Shown in pieces: positions 19,881-27,890 of a stretch of 64,000 nt of DNA; the first letter of the stretch is position 1; the number at the start of each line of letters is the position of its first letter. The stretch covers positions 1,466,001 through 1,530,000 of the forward strand of contig NZ_CP049258.1 in assembly GCF_011046735.1 (NCBI RefSeq), read 5' to 3'. The notes under the pieces are model-generated. The model ran no database searches, was not told the origin of the DNA, and worked only from the letters and a program-made list of their open reading frames with translations. Source of the DNA: Nordella sp. HKS 07. Lineage in GTDB: Bacteria > Pseudomonadota > Alphaproteobacteria > Rhizobiales > Aestuariivirgaceae. Both the position numbers and the translations under genes were made by a program.

Positions 19881-21056
19881 ATGCGTTATGCGAAGATCAC
19901 GGAGAGGCTCCAGGGCCTCGGCTCCGAGAAATGGGCTGTTCACGTCGAAGGCAAGGAGCGCGAGGCCAGGGGCGAGAAATTGATCTTTCTCTCCATCGGC
20001 GAGCCCGATGCGGCGGTGCCGGAGGCGATCATGGATGTCGCCGACAGGCAGATGCGCGCCGGCCGCACCCGCTATTCCAACGGCCGCGGCGAGCCGCAGG
20101 TTCTGCGCGCCCTGTCGTCCATGTATTCGAAGCGCAGCGGCCGCCATGTGACGCCGAGCCAGTTCCTGTTCCTTCCCGGCACCCAGACCGCCCTCTATGT
20201 CGCCTTCATGGGGACCATCGACATCGGCGATGAAGTGCTGCTCCCCGACCCCTATTACGCGACCTATGAGGGCGTCATTGCCGCGGCCGGCGGTATTCCG
20301 GTCCCGGTGCTTGCCGACCCTGACCGCGGCTTCCATCTCAATGCCGACGACCTCGCCCGCAAGATCACCCCCAAGACCCGCGCCCTCCTTCTCAACACGC
20401 CCGGCAATCCGACCGGCACGGTGTTCACCGCCGACGAGATCGCCGGGATCGGCGCGCTCTGCCGCAAGCATGATCTGTGGATCATCTCCGACGAGGTCTA
20501 TGCGACGCTCACTTACGGCAACACCGTATTCGTCTCGCCATTCGATGACGCGTCCCTCGAGGAGCGTACCATCGTCGTCTCCTCGGTGTCGAAGTCGCAT
20601 GCCATGCCCGGCTTCCGCTGCGGCTGGATCGCCGCGTCGGAAGAGTTCTGCGCGCGCATCCTGCCGATGTCCGAGACCATCCTGTTCGGCTCGCAGCCTT
20701 TCCTCGAGGATGCCACCGCCTTCGCGCTCGAGAACTATTTCCCCGAGGTCGAGGAAATGAAGGTGAATTACGAGAAGCGCGCCCGCGCGCTCATCGCCGG
20801 CCTGAAGGGCGCCAGGACCATTTCGGCGCGCATGCCGGAAGGCGGCATGTTCGTGATGGTCGATGTGCGCAAGAGCGGCCTCACGGGCGATGAATTCGCC
20901 CGCCGCCTGCTCGCCGAGGAGGCCGTCGTCACCATGCCGGGCGAAAGCTTCGGCGAGGGCGGCGGCGGACATCTGCGCGTCGCCCTCACCGTCGACGAGG
21001 CGCAGATCACCGAAGCGAGCAAACGCATCCGCCGGCTCGCGGAGAGGATCGGCTGA
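19881..21056 (+). CDS. PLP-dependent aminotransferase, AruH-like (arginine:pyruvate transaminase)
   Basis: Class I/II fold-type I aminotransferase, 391 residues, cytoplasmic. PLP lysine is K238 in SSVSKSHAMPGFRCGW. Other family blocks are LNTPGNPTGTVF, ISDEVYATL and the substrate arginine region HLRVAL. The start MRYAKITERLQG, the SKSHAM context and FVMVDVRKSGLTGDEFARRLL-type C-terminus resemble Pseudomonas AruH, which transfers the arginine amino group to pyruvate. With the AruI-like decarboxylase at 5685 this would give the first two steps of the arginine transaminase route. The two genes lie 12.6 kb apart, so co-regulation is not shown. A generic aspartate/aromatic aminotransferase is the alternative. 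Confidence 0.65.
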   Translation: MRYAKITERLQGLGSEKWAVHVEGKEREARGEKLIFLSIGEPDAAVPEAIMDVADRQMRAGRTRYSNGRGEPQVLRALSSMYSKRSGRHVTPSQFLFLPGTQTALYVAFMGTIDIGDEVLLPDPYYATYEGVIAAAGGIPVPVLADPDRGFHLNADDLARKITPKTRALLLNTPGNPTGTVFTADEIAGIGALCRKHDLWIISDEVYATLTYGNTVFVSPFDDASLEERTIVVSSVSKSHAMPGFRCGWIAASEEFCARILPMSETILFGSQPFLEDATAFALENYFPEVEEMKVNYEKRARALIAGLKGARTISARMPEGGMFVMVDVRKSGLTGDEFARRLLAEEAVVTMPGESFGEGGGGHLRVALTVDEAQITEASKRIRRLAERIG

Positions 21057-21096
21057 CCATCGCGCGAGAAGGGTGCACCATCAAACCTCGCACAAT

Positions 21097-21732
21097 TTAC
21101 GTGGCGACACCTGCTAGTGTCCCGAATCCGAAGTTCGCCACAGCCAGCGGGACCTTCCGAGCGAACTTCGGATTCGGAAGGACACTAGAAAACTCAATGA
21201 TTCTAGTGTGCTTTTGAATGCGAAGTTCCTGTCGGTGCAAGCCGCCTGATATCAGGAACTTCGCGTTCAGCACACTAGCGGATTTGTTGGTGACCCCTTT
21301 GCCAGAATATCCGGCAACTGCTTCTCTTGATGCAGGCTTTCTTGGCCATATCCGATTCACCATGGGCCAGGCGAAAGATGGTTGCGCCATTCCGGACGGA
21401 GTGGTCTTTGCGGTTCCGCCATGCCTCCATGACCGTCTGCGTGAGGCATCGATGTGAATTCCGGGATCACTTGATCCCATCTTTGTATCCTCAGGGCGTT
21501 GATGTGTCCCGCCAATGATCAATTGTGTTGCGCGCTCACCGGCACGCAATCTGGCCGGCTGTAATGGGGAGGAAGATCCTGTTCCCACACGCGCGGGCTT
21601 CTCGTTGTTTCCATCGCCGGATGCCATGCCCGCTTGTGCGACATTCTCGAGGACATCATCCCCATTCTTCTTGTTTCTCGTGCGCAGCAACTTTTGCACG
21701 AATTCACAGGCCTTTCGGAGAAAGAGAGCCAT
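21097..21732 (-). CDS. Uncertain hypothetical gene running into the repeat
   Basis: 211-codon open frame without a recognised domain. Its start has a fair ribosome site (AAAGGAT, 6 bases before ATG at 21732), and the first ~40 residues (MALFLRKACEFVQKLL, then a charged stretch and LENVAQAGMASG) look plausible. The last ~60 codons are simply the 165-bp repeat read through, so any original 3' end has been replaced. Otherwise 21279-21989 holds nothing convincing apart from a short palindrome-rich patch near 21915-21990 (GTCGGGTCAAGCCCGAC). Could equally be non-coding. Confidence 0.22.
   Translation of the reverse strand: MALFLRKACEFVQKLLRTRNKKNGDDVLENVAQAGMASGDGNNEKPARVGTGSSSPLQPARLRAGERATQLIIGGTHQRPEDTKMGSSDPGIHIDASRRRSWRHGGTAKTTPSGMAQPSFAWPMVNRIWPRKPASREAVAGYSGKGVTNKSASVLNAKFLISGGLHRQELRIQKHTRIIEFSSVLPNPKFARKVPLAVANFGFGTLAGVAT
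21114..21278. repeat. 165-bp double-hairpin repeat, copy 2
   Basis: Second copy of the CTAGTGT/ACACTAG double hairpin, in the same orientation as copy 1, with three base differences over 165. It begins 57 bases after the aminotransferase stop. The high identity of the two copies suggests recent duplication, gene conversion or active mobility. Confidence 0.85.
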
Positions 21733-21989
21733 TCGGTTGATCCTTTTATCGGAATTCGGATGGAGACCAACGCGGTTCGGCTAAGCCCGGCCGTCCAACA
21801 CCGCATTCGAAGTCCGAACGCAACTCCAAACCTGATATTTCCCAATCCTGCCGTTTGGCCCACGATGTCAAGCGCCCATCGCTGCGGCGAGAGGTGACGA
21901 AGCCGTTTCGAGTTCAGCGCATGATCTTTCCGGAAAACCGCTTCGCATGGTCGGGTCAAGCCCGACCACAAGCTCTTCGGTCCGATGCT

Positions 21990-22472
21990 CTAGCGATTTT
22001 TTGGCTTCTTCACGGCGGCCTTTGCCAACGCCGGGCTGTCCGCATTTTCCTCTTCCTTCAGAAGCGGCAGCAGCTTCAGCGTCAGGAAGGTGATCAACGA
22101 AATGATGATGGCGACTTCATAGCTGCCAAGGCCCACGGCCATGCCGATCGCGCCGGTGGCCCACAGGCTCGCCGCGGTTGCCGTGCCATAGACGGAAGCG
22201 CCGTGCTTGAGGATGGCGCCGCCGCCGATGAACCCCATGCCCGTGATGAGGCCCTCGACGACATAGGCCGTGGCCTGCGGCGCATCCGTCATGAGGGATT
22301 CACTTGCCTGGATGAAGCCGCAGCTGGCGAGCGCGACAAGGGGGAAGGTCCGCAACCCGGCGCTACGCGCCACTTTCTCTCTGTCCCAGCCGATGGGAAA
22401 GGCGAGCAGATAGGCGCTCACCAGGGCGGCGGCGTGTGACAGAATCAGAGAGGGATCGATCGTCGGTAACAT
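21990..22472 (-). CDS. MgtC/SapB family membrane protein
   Basis: 160-residue inner-membrane protein with about four hydrophobic helices. The family hallmarks are IGWDREKVARSAGLRTFPLVAL in the loop after helix one and the glycine-rich GMGFIGGGAIL. It lacks the long C-terminal ACT-like domain of Salmonella MgtC, so it is the short SapB form. MgtC proteins are linked to magnesium limitation and F-type ATPase control, but most environmental members are uncharacterised. The C-terminus ends with a lysine-rich tail (AAVKKPKNR). It stands 27 bases after a sensor kinase stop on the same strand, so co-transcription is possible. Confidence 0.8.
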   Translation of the reverse strand: MLPTIDPSLILSHAAALVSAYLLAFPIGWDREKVARSAGLRTFPLVALASCGFIQASESLMTDAPQATAYVVEGLITGMGFIGGGAILKHGASVYGTATAASLWATGAIGMAVGLGSYEVAIIISLITFLTLKLLPLLKEEENADSPALAKAAVKKPKNR

Positions 22473-22499
22473 GCCGCACCCCGTTACACAGTTCAGTTC

Positions 22500-23813
22500 C
22501 TAATCATCATTCGACTGAAGGGATTCGAGACGCCCCTTCACCCTCCAGATCAAGCCACCCGGCGCCAGTTCGGTCTCGGAGGTTCCTGATATCGCCGTCG
22601 GCATCAATTGAGTGAGCACCTTCGAGCCGAAGCCCGGACTGTCGCTCGCCTGTGGCGCCGGTCCGTTCATTTCCTGCCAGGTCAAGATAAAATTGTTCTG
22701 CTCCACACCATCGCGGACCTCCCAGCGGACACGCACGCGCCCGGTGGGCACGGAAAAGGCGCCGTGCTTGACCGCATTGGTGCACAATTCGTGGAAGGCC
22801 ATCCCGAAATACTGCGCCGCCATTGCGGACAAGGCGACGGGCGGACCTTCCGCAGCGAGGCGATCAGACAGCCCGAAGGCCTCGACATGGGCGAGGAGAA
22901 GGTCTTTGAGATCGGCAGATTCCCATTCCCCATGCACCAGGAGGTCATGCGAGCGCGCCAGCGCCGCGATGCGAGACTGGATGAGGCTTTCAAACTCCTG
23001 CGGCGTGCGGGCCTGCTTGTTCGTCTCGCGCACCATGGCGAGGATCACTGCATACTGGTTCTTTACCCGGTGGGCGAGCTCGCGCATCAGCCCCTTGATG
23101 CGCCGTTCATAGCCTTTGCGCGACGAGATATCCTGCGTGATGCCGATGAAATGCTGGCGCTCACCCTTGACCGCGGCACGATAATTCTCAAGCCAGACCA
23201 TGCGGCCATCGGGCCGCGTCAGCCGGTACTCCTCTTTCTGCGTCGGCGGCTCGCCCTGGCTCATCCGGCTCCTGGCCTCGAACATGCGCGCACGGTCCTC
23301 GGGATGGACCATGGCCAGAAACTTTTCGGTCGAGGGTGGGTCCTTGGTCGGATCGAGCCCGACCATGTGATAGAAGTTCTCGTCCCAGCGCAGGCGGCCG
23401 TCCGGATGAAGTTCCCAGGTCGCGAGGCTTGCCGCCTTGAGGGCGAGCGCCAGCCGGTTGCGCTCGAATTCAAGCCGTTGGATAGCGCGGTCGAGCAGAT
23501 CGACGATGAAGACGATGAGCGCGCACACGCAGGCGAAGCCGAAGATCGTCAGATAACCCCAGTTGCCCGGAAAGCCGTCCGTCTGCGAGAAATAATAAGC
23601 GCCGAGGATGGTCGAAGCCGTCCACGCCAGGATGCCGGGATACCGGCCACCGATGAAAGCGCTGAGCAGGACCACCGGATAGAGCGGCAGGAAAGCGGGC
23701 AAGTCGGGAAATATGCCTTTCAGCACGACAACCGATGCGACGAGCCCGACGCTGACGATGATGCCCAAGCCGGGATGGCGCCGAAGCATCGGCAACCGCT
23801 TATCGATCCACAC
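22500..23813 (-). CDS. HWE-family sensor histidine kinase with MASE-like membrane domain and PAS
   Basis: 437-residue membrane-bound sensor kinase. Residues ~15-110 form about four hydrophobic segments resembling a DUF4118-type sensor region. Residues ~120-230 are a PAS domain of the PAS_3 type (WELHPDGRLRWDENFYHMVG, YRLTRPDGRMVWLENY). The HWE kinase core has the phospho-acceptor H248 in ELAHRVKN, the N-box FHELCTNAVKHGAFS, and a WxE element (LTWQEMNGP). No response-regulator gene is adjacent; HWE kinases are often orphan and act in general-stress or light/blue-light signalling. The signal cannot be predicted. Confidence 0.85.
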   Translation of the reverse strand: MWIDKRLPMLRRHPGLGIIVSVGLVASVVVLKGIFPDLPAFLPLYPVVLLSAFIGGRYPGILAWTASTILGAYYFSQTDGFPGNWGYLTIFGFACVCALIVFIVDLLDRAIQRLEFERNRLALALKAASLATWELHPDGRLRWDENFYHMVGLDPTKDPPSTEKFLAMVHPEDRARMFEARSRMSQGEPPTQKEEYRLTRPDGRMVWLENYRAAVKGERQHFIGITQDISSRKGYERRIKGLMRELAHRVKNQYAVILAMVRETNKQARTPQEFESLIQSRIAALARSHDLLVHGEWESADLKDLLLAHVEAFGLSDRLAAEGPPVALSAMAAQYFGMAFHELCTNAVKHGAFSVPTGRVRVRWEVRDGVEQNNFILTWQEMNGPAPQASDSPGFGSKVLTQLMPTAISGTSETELAPGGLIWRVKGRLESLQSNDD

Positions 23814-23925
23814 GAAGCTCCCCTGAGTTTATTGGCGCCATCTTATTGATCTTCATTGGTAGGGCAGTAGCACCCGCCCCGGCGCGGATGACCAACTCGT
23901 ATCAGAGAAATTCCAGCGGAGAAGG

Positions 23926-24150
23926 TCAATTCTCCTCGCCTGTTTCAACAATGCCGAAGTCTGCGGACTTTTGTCCGATGGAAGCGATTTCGAAGCCTTC
24001 GGCGGCAAGACCGCGCCGGATGATTTCCCGCACCGCCGATGCTCTGCTCGGCATACGCCTCTTGAATCGCCAGTCTTCGAGCGCCGCGACTTCGGTGGCG
24101 TCGAGCATGATCTGCAGGCGGATCGAACGGTGTCTTGCCTTCACTTTCAT
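23926..24150 (-). CDS. Small ribbon-helix-helix-like protein
   Basis: 74-residue protein beginning MKVKARHRSIRLQIMLDATEVAALEDWRF in several short blocks: a basic N-terminal strand, then two predicted helices ending AVREIIRRGLAAEGFE. This layout fits a ribbon-helix-helix DNA-binding fold or an antitoxin-like regulator. The ATG at 24150 follows AAGAGGTGC, a good ribosome site; an ATG at 24165 is the alternative. No toxin gene is adjacent, so an antitoxin role is not supported by context. Confidence 0.6.
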   Translation of the reverse strand: MKVKARHRSIRLQIMLDATEVAALEDWRFKRRMPSRASAVREIIRRGLAAEGFEIASIGQKSADFGIVETGEEN

Positions 24151-24299
24151 GCACCTCTTACTCATTTGTCGCCTAGAGCCTCAATAACTCACAACACCGC
24201 AAGATAGTTCCATGCGGAGGAGGCCGCGAAGCCTCCTTTGCGGCATTGCTTGTCGGTGCCGAAGCTGTAGCCTGACCACCGACATGAAAGGCAGCTCCC

Positions 24300-24509
24300 A
24301 TGAACATTTCCACACGGCTGAGGGACGCCATCCGTACAATTCTGGACGACGTCAAAAACAACCACGGCATATTGGACGTATATAAAGCCGCGCAGACTCT
24401 TCAGCGCGATCACCCCGACGAGAAGGTCGCCCTTGAGGACATAGTGGCGGCCATCATGGCCGGCAGAGGTTGTGTTCGCGCGATCGAGTTCAACCCGCAG
24501 ACGCCGTAG
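24300..24509 (+). CDS. Small hypothetical protein
   Basis: 69-residue protein with no recognised family. It reads as a compact alpha-helical protein (STRLRDAIRTILDDVKNN, VYKAAQTLQRDHPDEKVALE, DIVAAIMAGRG). Low cysteine and balanced charge are compatible with a real cytoplasmic protein. GAAAGGCAG 8-10 bases upstream is a weak ribosome site. It converges with the large DUF1963-type gene. Confidence 0.45.
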   Translation: MNISTRLRDAIRTILDDVKNNHGILDVYKAAQTLQRDHPDEKVALEDIVAAIMAGRGCVRAIEFNPQTP

Positions 24510-24559
24510 ATCGTTGGCACGCGCGCCCCTGGTTCCAAGGAGCCCGTTGGCCGGCGAAC

Positions 24560-26392
24560 TCAATTCGATATGTCCACCCGCGCCGCCGCGAAGTTCTGCC
24601 GCTCCAGGTCGGTTCTGGAGATGGAGACGACGAGGTCGCTGACATCTCCGCAGGTGAAATGCGTGAGATTGTTCGTGGGAAATTGCAGCAGGACAACCGA
24701 GTCGGGCTTATTTTCGATGTAGGTTACACACCACCCTCTCGGCGTCCCGCCGATCTGAAGCGTACCTTGCTCGGCATCGAATGCCCATTCCGCTTCGAGG
24801 GCTTGCCGCACGGCCAGGCTCAACGAATCCGGATCGCTTGCGTAAAGTCGTTTAGCGGCTTCAGAGCGCAATATCCTGTATGTCGTGGACCAATATCGCG
24901 GCAATACCTGTCGGGCTTCCTTTTCATCAAGGAGCCGATAACTGGCCGTCCATTCATCCGGGTCAAACGCCGCTTCGCGGCGTCTTTGATGCCCCCTCTG
25001 CCTGACTCCTTCGAGTTGCGTGATAAGCATCTCGGCTTCCGTCCGTCTGCGCTGGTAGTCGGAGAGCTTCTGCTGCGCATCGGGGCCGCCATTCTCCAGA
25101 CTGGTCAGTCGATCCACCGCCCATTGCCGGGAGCTGTCCGCCCTCGCCAAGGCCTTCTCCAACGTGTCGGGAGGAGGCGCCATGAGGGAGCGTTTGGTTC
25201 GGGGGACGATCGTCTCGGCATTGTCAGCCCAAAATGCATAATAGAGCTTCCGGATGTGGCGCACCCGACCGGCATAGGCGGCCCACTCCCGAGAGTACTT
25301 TTCGCGGTATGCCAGCCACGCGGCGACGTCAGACGCCCCTGGCCCATGTGGCGGGACCATTGGATCTTTGTTGAGGTCGCGTTCAACATTGCAAACCAGC
25401 TGCATCAGATCGGCATGCCTGCGCCCCTGCGCGCTGTCTGCTGAAAAGTGGGGCGTCTGCAAACGGCCCGCCAACGTGCCCTGACCGTTGGCCAAGGCTA
25501 TATCCGCTTTCCTCACCACGGTCAGGAAGCTTTCGCCGCGCTGCAACGATACCTCGTCGTCCAGTTCCCGGAGGCGAAAGATCAATCCGGCGTGGGATAG
25601 CCAGCTCTGCAATGAGAATGGCTGCGGGGTTTCCGACGCCTTGAGCGCATCAGACAATCGATCCGCCGTTTCGATCATCTCCTTCAGCGCGGCCATCATG
25701 TCCGGGTGCGGCGGTTTCAGGCTCGCATTCTGCTGTCGAGCCAGATCGTCCAGATGTGCGGTCGACTTTTTTGATTGCGACAGCGCTTCTTCCAAAAGTA
25801 GGTCGAATGTCTCCCAGCTGACAGGTCGGTGTCCGGTCGCGGCCACTGAGAAAGTGTCATCGGCGTGCGGGCGTCGCCGGAGTCTGTCCGGCACGCCGCT
25901 CCTGCCGTCAGCCGGATACACGAAATCGAGCCCCCACCTCGGCGGCGCGCCCAGCAGCGCATCATATTTTCCATCGACCCAGTGCAGGCCGGTGGCGCTC
26001 TTGCGCCATGCGTCCTCATTCCGGCGTTCCGGGCCGAGCTGCGCCGCGTAGATCACCTTGGCGTCGATCTGTCCGGAAGAAGCCATAAAGAAAGCGAGCC
26101 ATCCCGTTCTGGGCCCGAGGCCGCCCCACAATGCGGACGGCAAGGATGCACAGTTGATCTGACAAAGGAACTGATACGGTTGCCCGCCCCTGCTGGGCCA
26201 GTGGAAGGGAGCCGGCAGCGCCGGGTTCCCGCCGACCCACCCGATCTCAGTCGTTATCGGGCGAGCAGGAACTACGGCGCGCAGCCAGACTTCGTTATCA
26301 TAGTGGCTGGCGGCGTTGTCGGGTGCCTTGGCCAGCATCTCGATGTTGTGGTTCAGAAATCTCGCAAGAAGATTCTTCATCGGCTGTGCCAT
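24560..26392 (-). CDS. Large DUF1963 (YwqG-like) protein with a helical insert
   Basis: 610 residues from the ATG at 26392; the frame extends to 26470 and another ATG lies at 26380. The N-terminal part resembles the DUF1963/YwqG fold (GGNPALPAPFHWP, YQFLCQINCASLP, GWLAFFMASSG), and the extreme C-terminus resembles the last strands of the same fold (SVVLLQFPTNNLTHFTCGDVSDLV, then ISRTDLERQNF). Between them is a long charged helical stretch with many Arg/Glu/Gln, so the domain seems split by a large insert of roughly 350 residues. Function unknown. It faces a DMP19-type gene divergently, and base composition here looks less GC-rich than the flanks by eye. Confidence 0.6.
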   Translation of the reverse strand: MAQPMKNLLARFLNHNIEMLAKAPDNAASHYDNEVWLRAVVPARPITTEIGWVGGNPALPAPFHWPSRGGQPYQFLCQINCASLPSALWGGLGPRTGWLAFFMASSGQIDAKVIYAAQLGPERRNEDAWRKSATGLHWVDGKYDALLGAPPRWGLDFVYPADGRSGVPDRLRRRPHADDTFSVAATGHRPVSWETFDLLLEEALSQSKKSTAHLDDLARQQNASLKPPHPDMMAALKEMIETADRLSDALKASETPQPFSLQSWLSHAGLIFRLRELDDEVSLQRGESFLTVVRKADIALANGQGTLAGRLQTPHFSADSAQGRRHADLMQLVCNVERDLNKDPMVPPHGPGASDVAAWLAYREKYSREWAAYAGRVRHIRKLYYAFWADNAETIVPRTKRSLMAPPPDTLEKALARADSSRQWAVDRLTSLENGGPDAQQKLSDYQRRRTEAEMLITQLEGVRQRGHQRRREAAFDPDEWTASYRLLDEKEARQVLPRYWSTTYRILRSEAAKRLYASDPDSLSLAVRQALEAEWAFDAEQGTLQIGGTPRGWCVTYIENKPDSVVLLQFPTNNLTHFTCGDVSDLVVSISRTDLERQNFAAARVDISN

Positions 26393-26652
26393 GAGGAGTG
26401 GCAAAGGACTTCGCAGGCAGACTCGCCACAGCCCATATGGGACCAAGCTGAAGAAAGATTTAGGCGGCATGATCTACGAACCGTTACCGAGACGCTTTTG
26501 TCGCGCGCCGGATCCATTGACCGATTGCCAATGGGATTTGGACCGCGATCTTAACGGTCTTTGCAGCGGAGGCCTGTAGTGTTGCGAATGTTGCTTTGCT
26601 CGCACAGGCCCGGGTGTTGAAATACTGGAAAGGTTGGGGGAGAATCAACTAC

Positions 26653-27804
26653 ATGTTTGGAAAGCGCACAAGCCGACCATTGCCTGCCTTCACGATTCCA
26701 GTTTCCAAAGACGGCGTCATTGATGGCCCTGATGCTTCTGCCGATCTCATTTCGACCGTCGTAAATTTCGTCAACCATCTCCTTACCAACGGCTTCTATC
26801 GTCTGAAAGAACTGCCGCCTCATCTTGTTCAATTGTATCACGCAGAATTCTATGTCGCTCAGATCGACAATGGTGGCCATAGCCAATTCGTTCATAACTG
26901 CGGGGCACAGGCTCAGTTCATTTTCGCGAATGCGGAAGCCGGACTGGCAGCCATGGGAGCTGCGGGTCAAGCAAGCCTGATGCGGGAACTGGCCGCCTGG
27001 ACGGCCGCCAATCCCGATAGTGCAGCCGCACAAACTGGCTTCAAAGGAGGCAGGGATCCCGCCCTCGACAAGTTGGACGAGGCGTTCAGCCGGGAACAGG
27101 CGAAAAATCCCGTGGCACTTCGTGCCGCTGCCTGGATCAGAAGCTGGCAAGAAATCCGTTTCATCGAGCCGGCCGACCTTAGCTCGGCATGGGACCGATG
27201 CGCACGGGCAAACCCAAACCGTTCACATCGCGTGTCAAAGGCTCGCGTCGAAGCGTTCCGGGAAACTCTGTCTGATAGTGTTCACCTGGGCATCGGAATG
27301 GCGGCCGATGCGGCAGACGAAGTTATTTTCGAGGGCAGGAATGCGGAGGCGATCGATGCCGAAGGGCGCCATGTGGAAGCTTGGATTGTTCGGACAAGCT
27401 ATGGATTGCGGGGAGCAATTTGTGACAGCAACGGGGTTCGGCTCTACGCGCTACAACTTGCCGGCAAGGAAGTGACTTGGGGGGCAGTTTCCCTCATAGG
27501 GTCGGCCGGGAAACCGGATATCGATCGAATGCTCTCCTTTGTCAAAGGCGAGCCCCTTGCCGCGGCGGCCGATCTTTTGCTCAGCCGTGCCCGGCCCGAC
27601 TTGACCGATTTCACGATCCAGCCCTGTGAAATGGTCCGCGATATTCCCAACCCGATATTCAAGATCGTTGTTGGCGACGAGATATTCATGTTGTCCAAGA
27701 AAAATGAGAGGTTCTTTCTGGTGGGACAAAAGCCTGGGGAGCGTTACGATGCCATTTCTGTGGCGGAGATCGTTGCTCATGAGCAAAGTCTGCGCGACGA
27801 TTGA
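26653..27804 (+). CDS. DMP19 (DUF4375)-type protein
   Basis: 383 residues. The N-terminal region carries the DMP19-like block LPPHLVQLYHAEFYVAQIDNGG followed by HSQFVHN; in Neisseria, DMP19 is a DNA-mimic protein, but most DUF4375 members are uncharacterised. The C-terminal ~230 residues (SDSVHLGIGMAADAADEVIF onwards) have no family I recognise and include an IVGDE/FFLVGQKPG strand-rich end. The ATG at 26653 is preceded by GGGGGAG, a good ribosome site. It is divergent from the DUF1963-type gene and is probably part of the same accessory unit. Confidence 0.6.
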   Translation: MFGKRTSRPLPAFTIPVSKDGVIDGPDASADLISTVVNFVNHLLTNGFYRLKELPPHLVQLYHAEFYVAQIDNGGHSQFVHNCGAQAQFIFANAEAGLAAMGAAGQASLMRELAAWTAANPDSAAAQTGFKGGRDPALDKLDEAFSREQAKNPVALRAAAWIRSWQEIRFIEPADLSSAWDRCARANPNRSHRVSKARVEAFRETLSDSVHLGIGMAADAADEVIFEGRNAEAIDAEGRHVEAWIVRTSYGLRGAICDSNGVRLYALQLAGKEVTWGAVSLIGSAGKPDIDRMLSFVKGEPLAAAADLLLSRARPDLTDFTIQPCEMVRDIPNPIFKIVVGDEIFMLSKKNERFFLVGQKPGERYDAISVAEIVAHEQSLRDD

Positions 27805-27890
27805 GCAACCGATGGAGCGCACTTTGAGAGGATAAGCGCATTGAACCTGGCGGCGCGCGCCGCAATGCGAGCGGAAATGGCAGGACAATC

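Noticed and set aside
21519-21971. Possible transposase fragment (PQRWALDIV resembles an IS3-type motif)
   Set aside because: Only one short resemblance; the following residues do not fit the DDE region and no terminal repeats were found.
23814-23925. Small RNA or promoter element between the kinase and RHH-like gene
   Set aside because: No hairpin with T-run or conserved element was seen.
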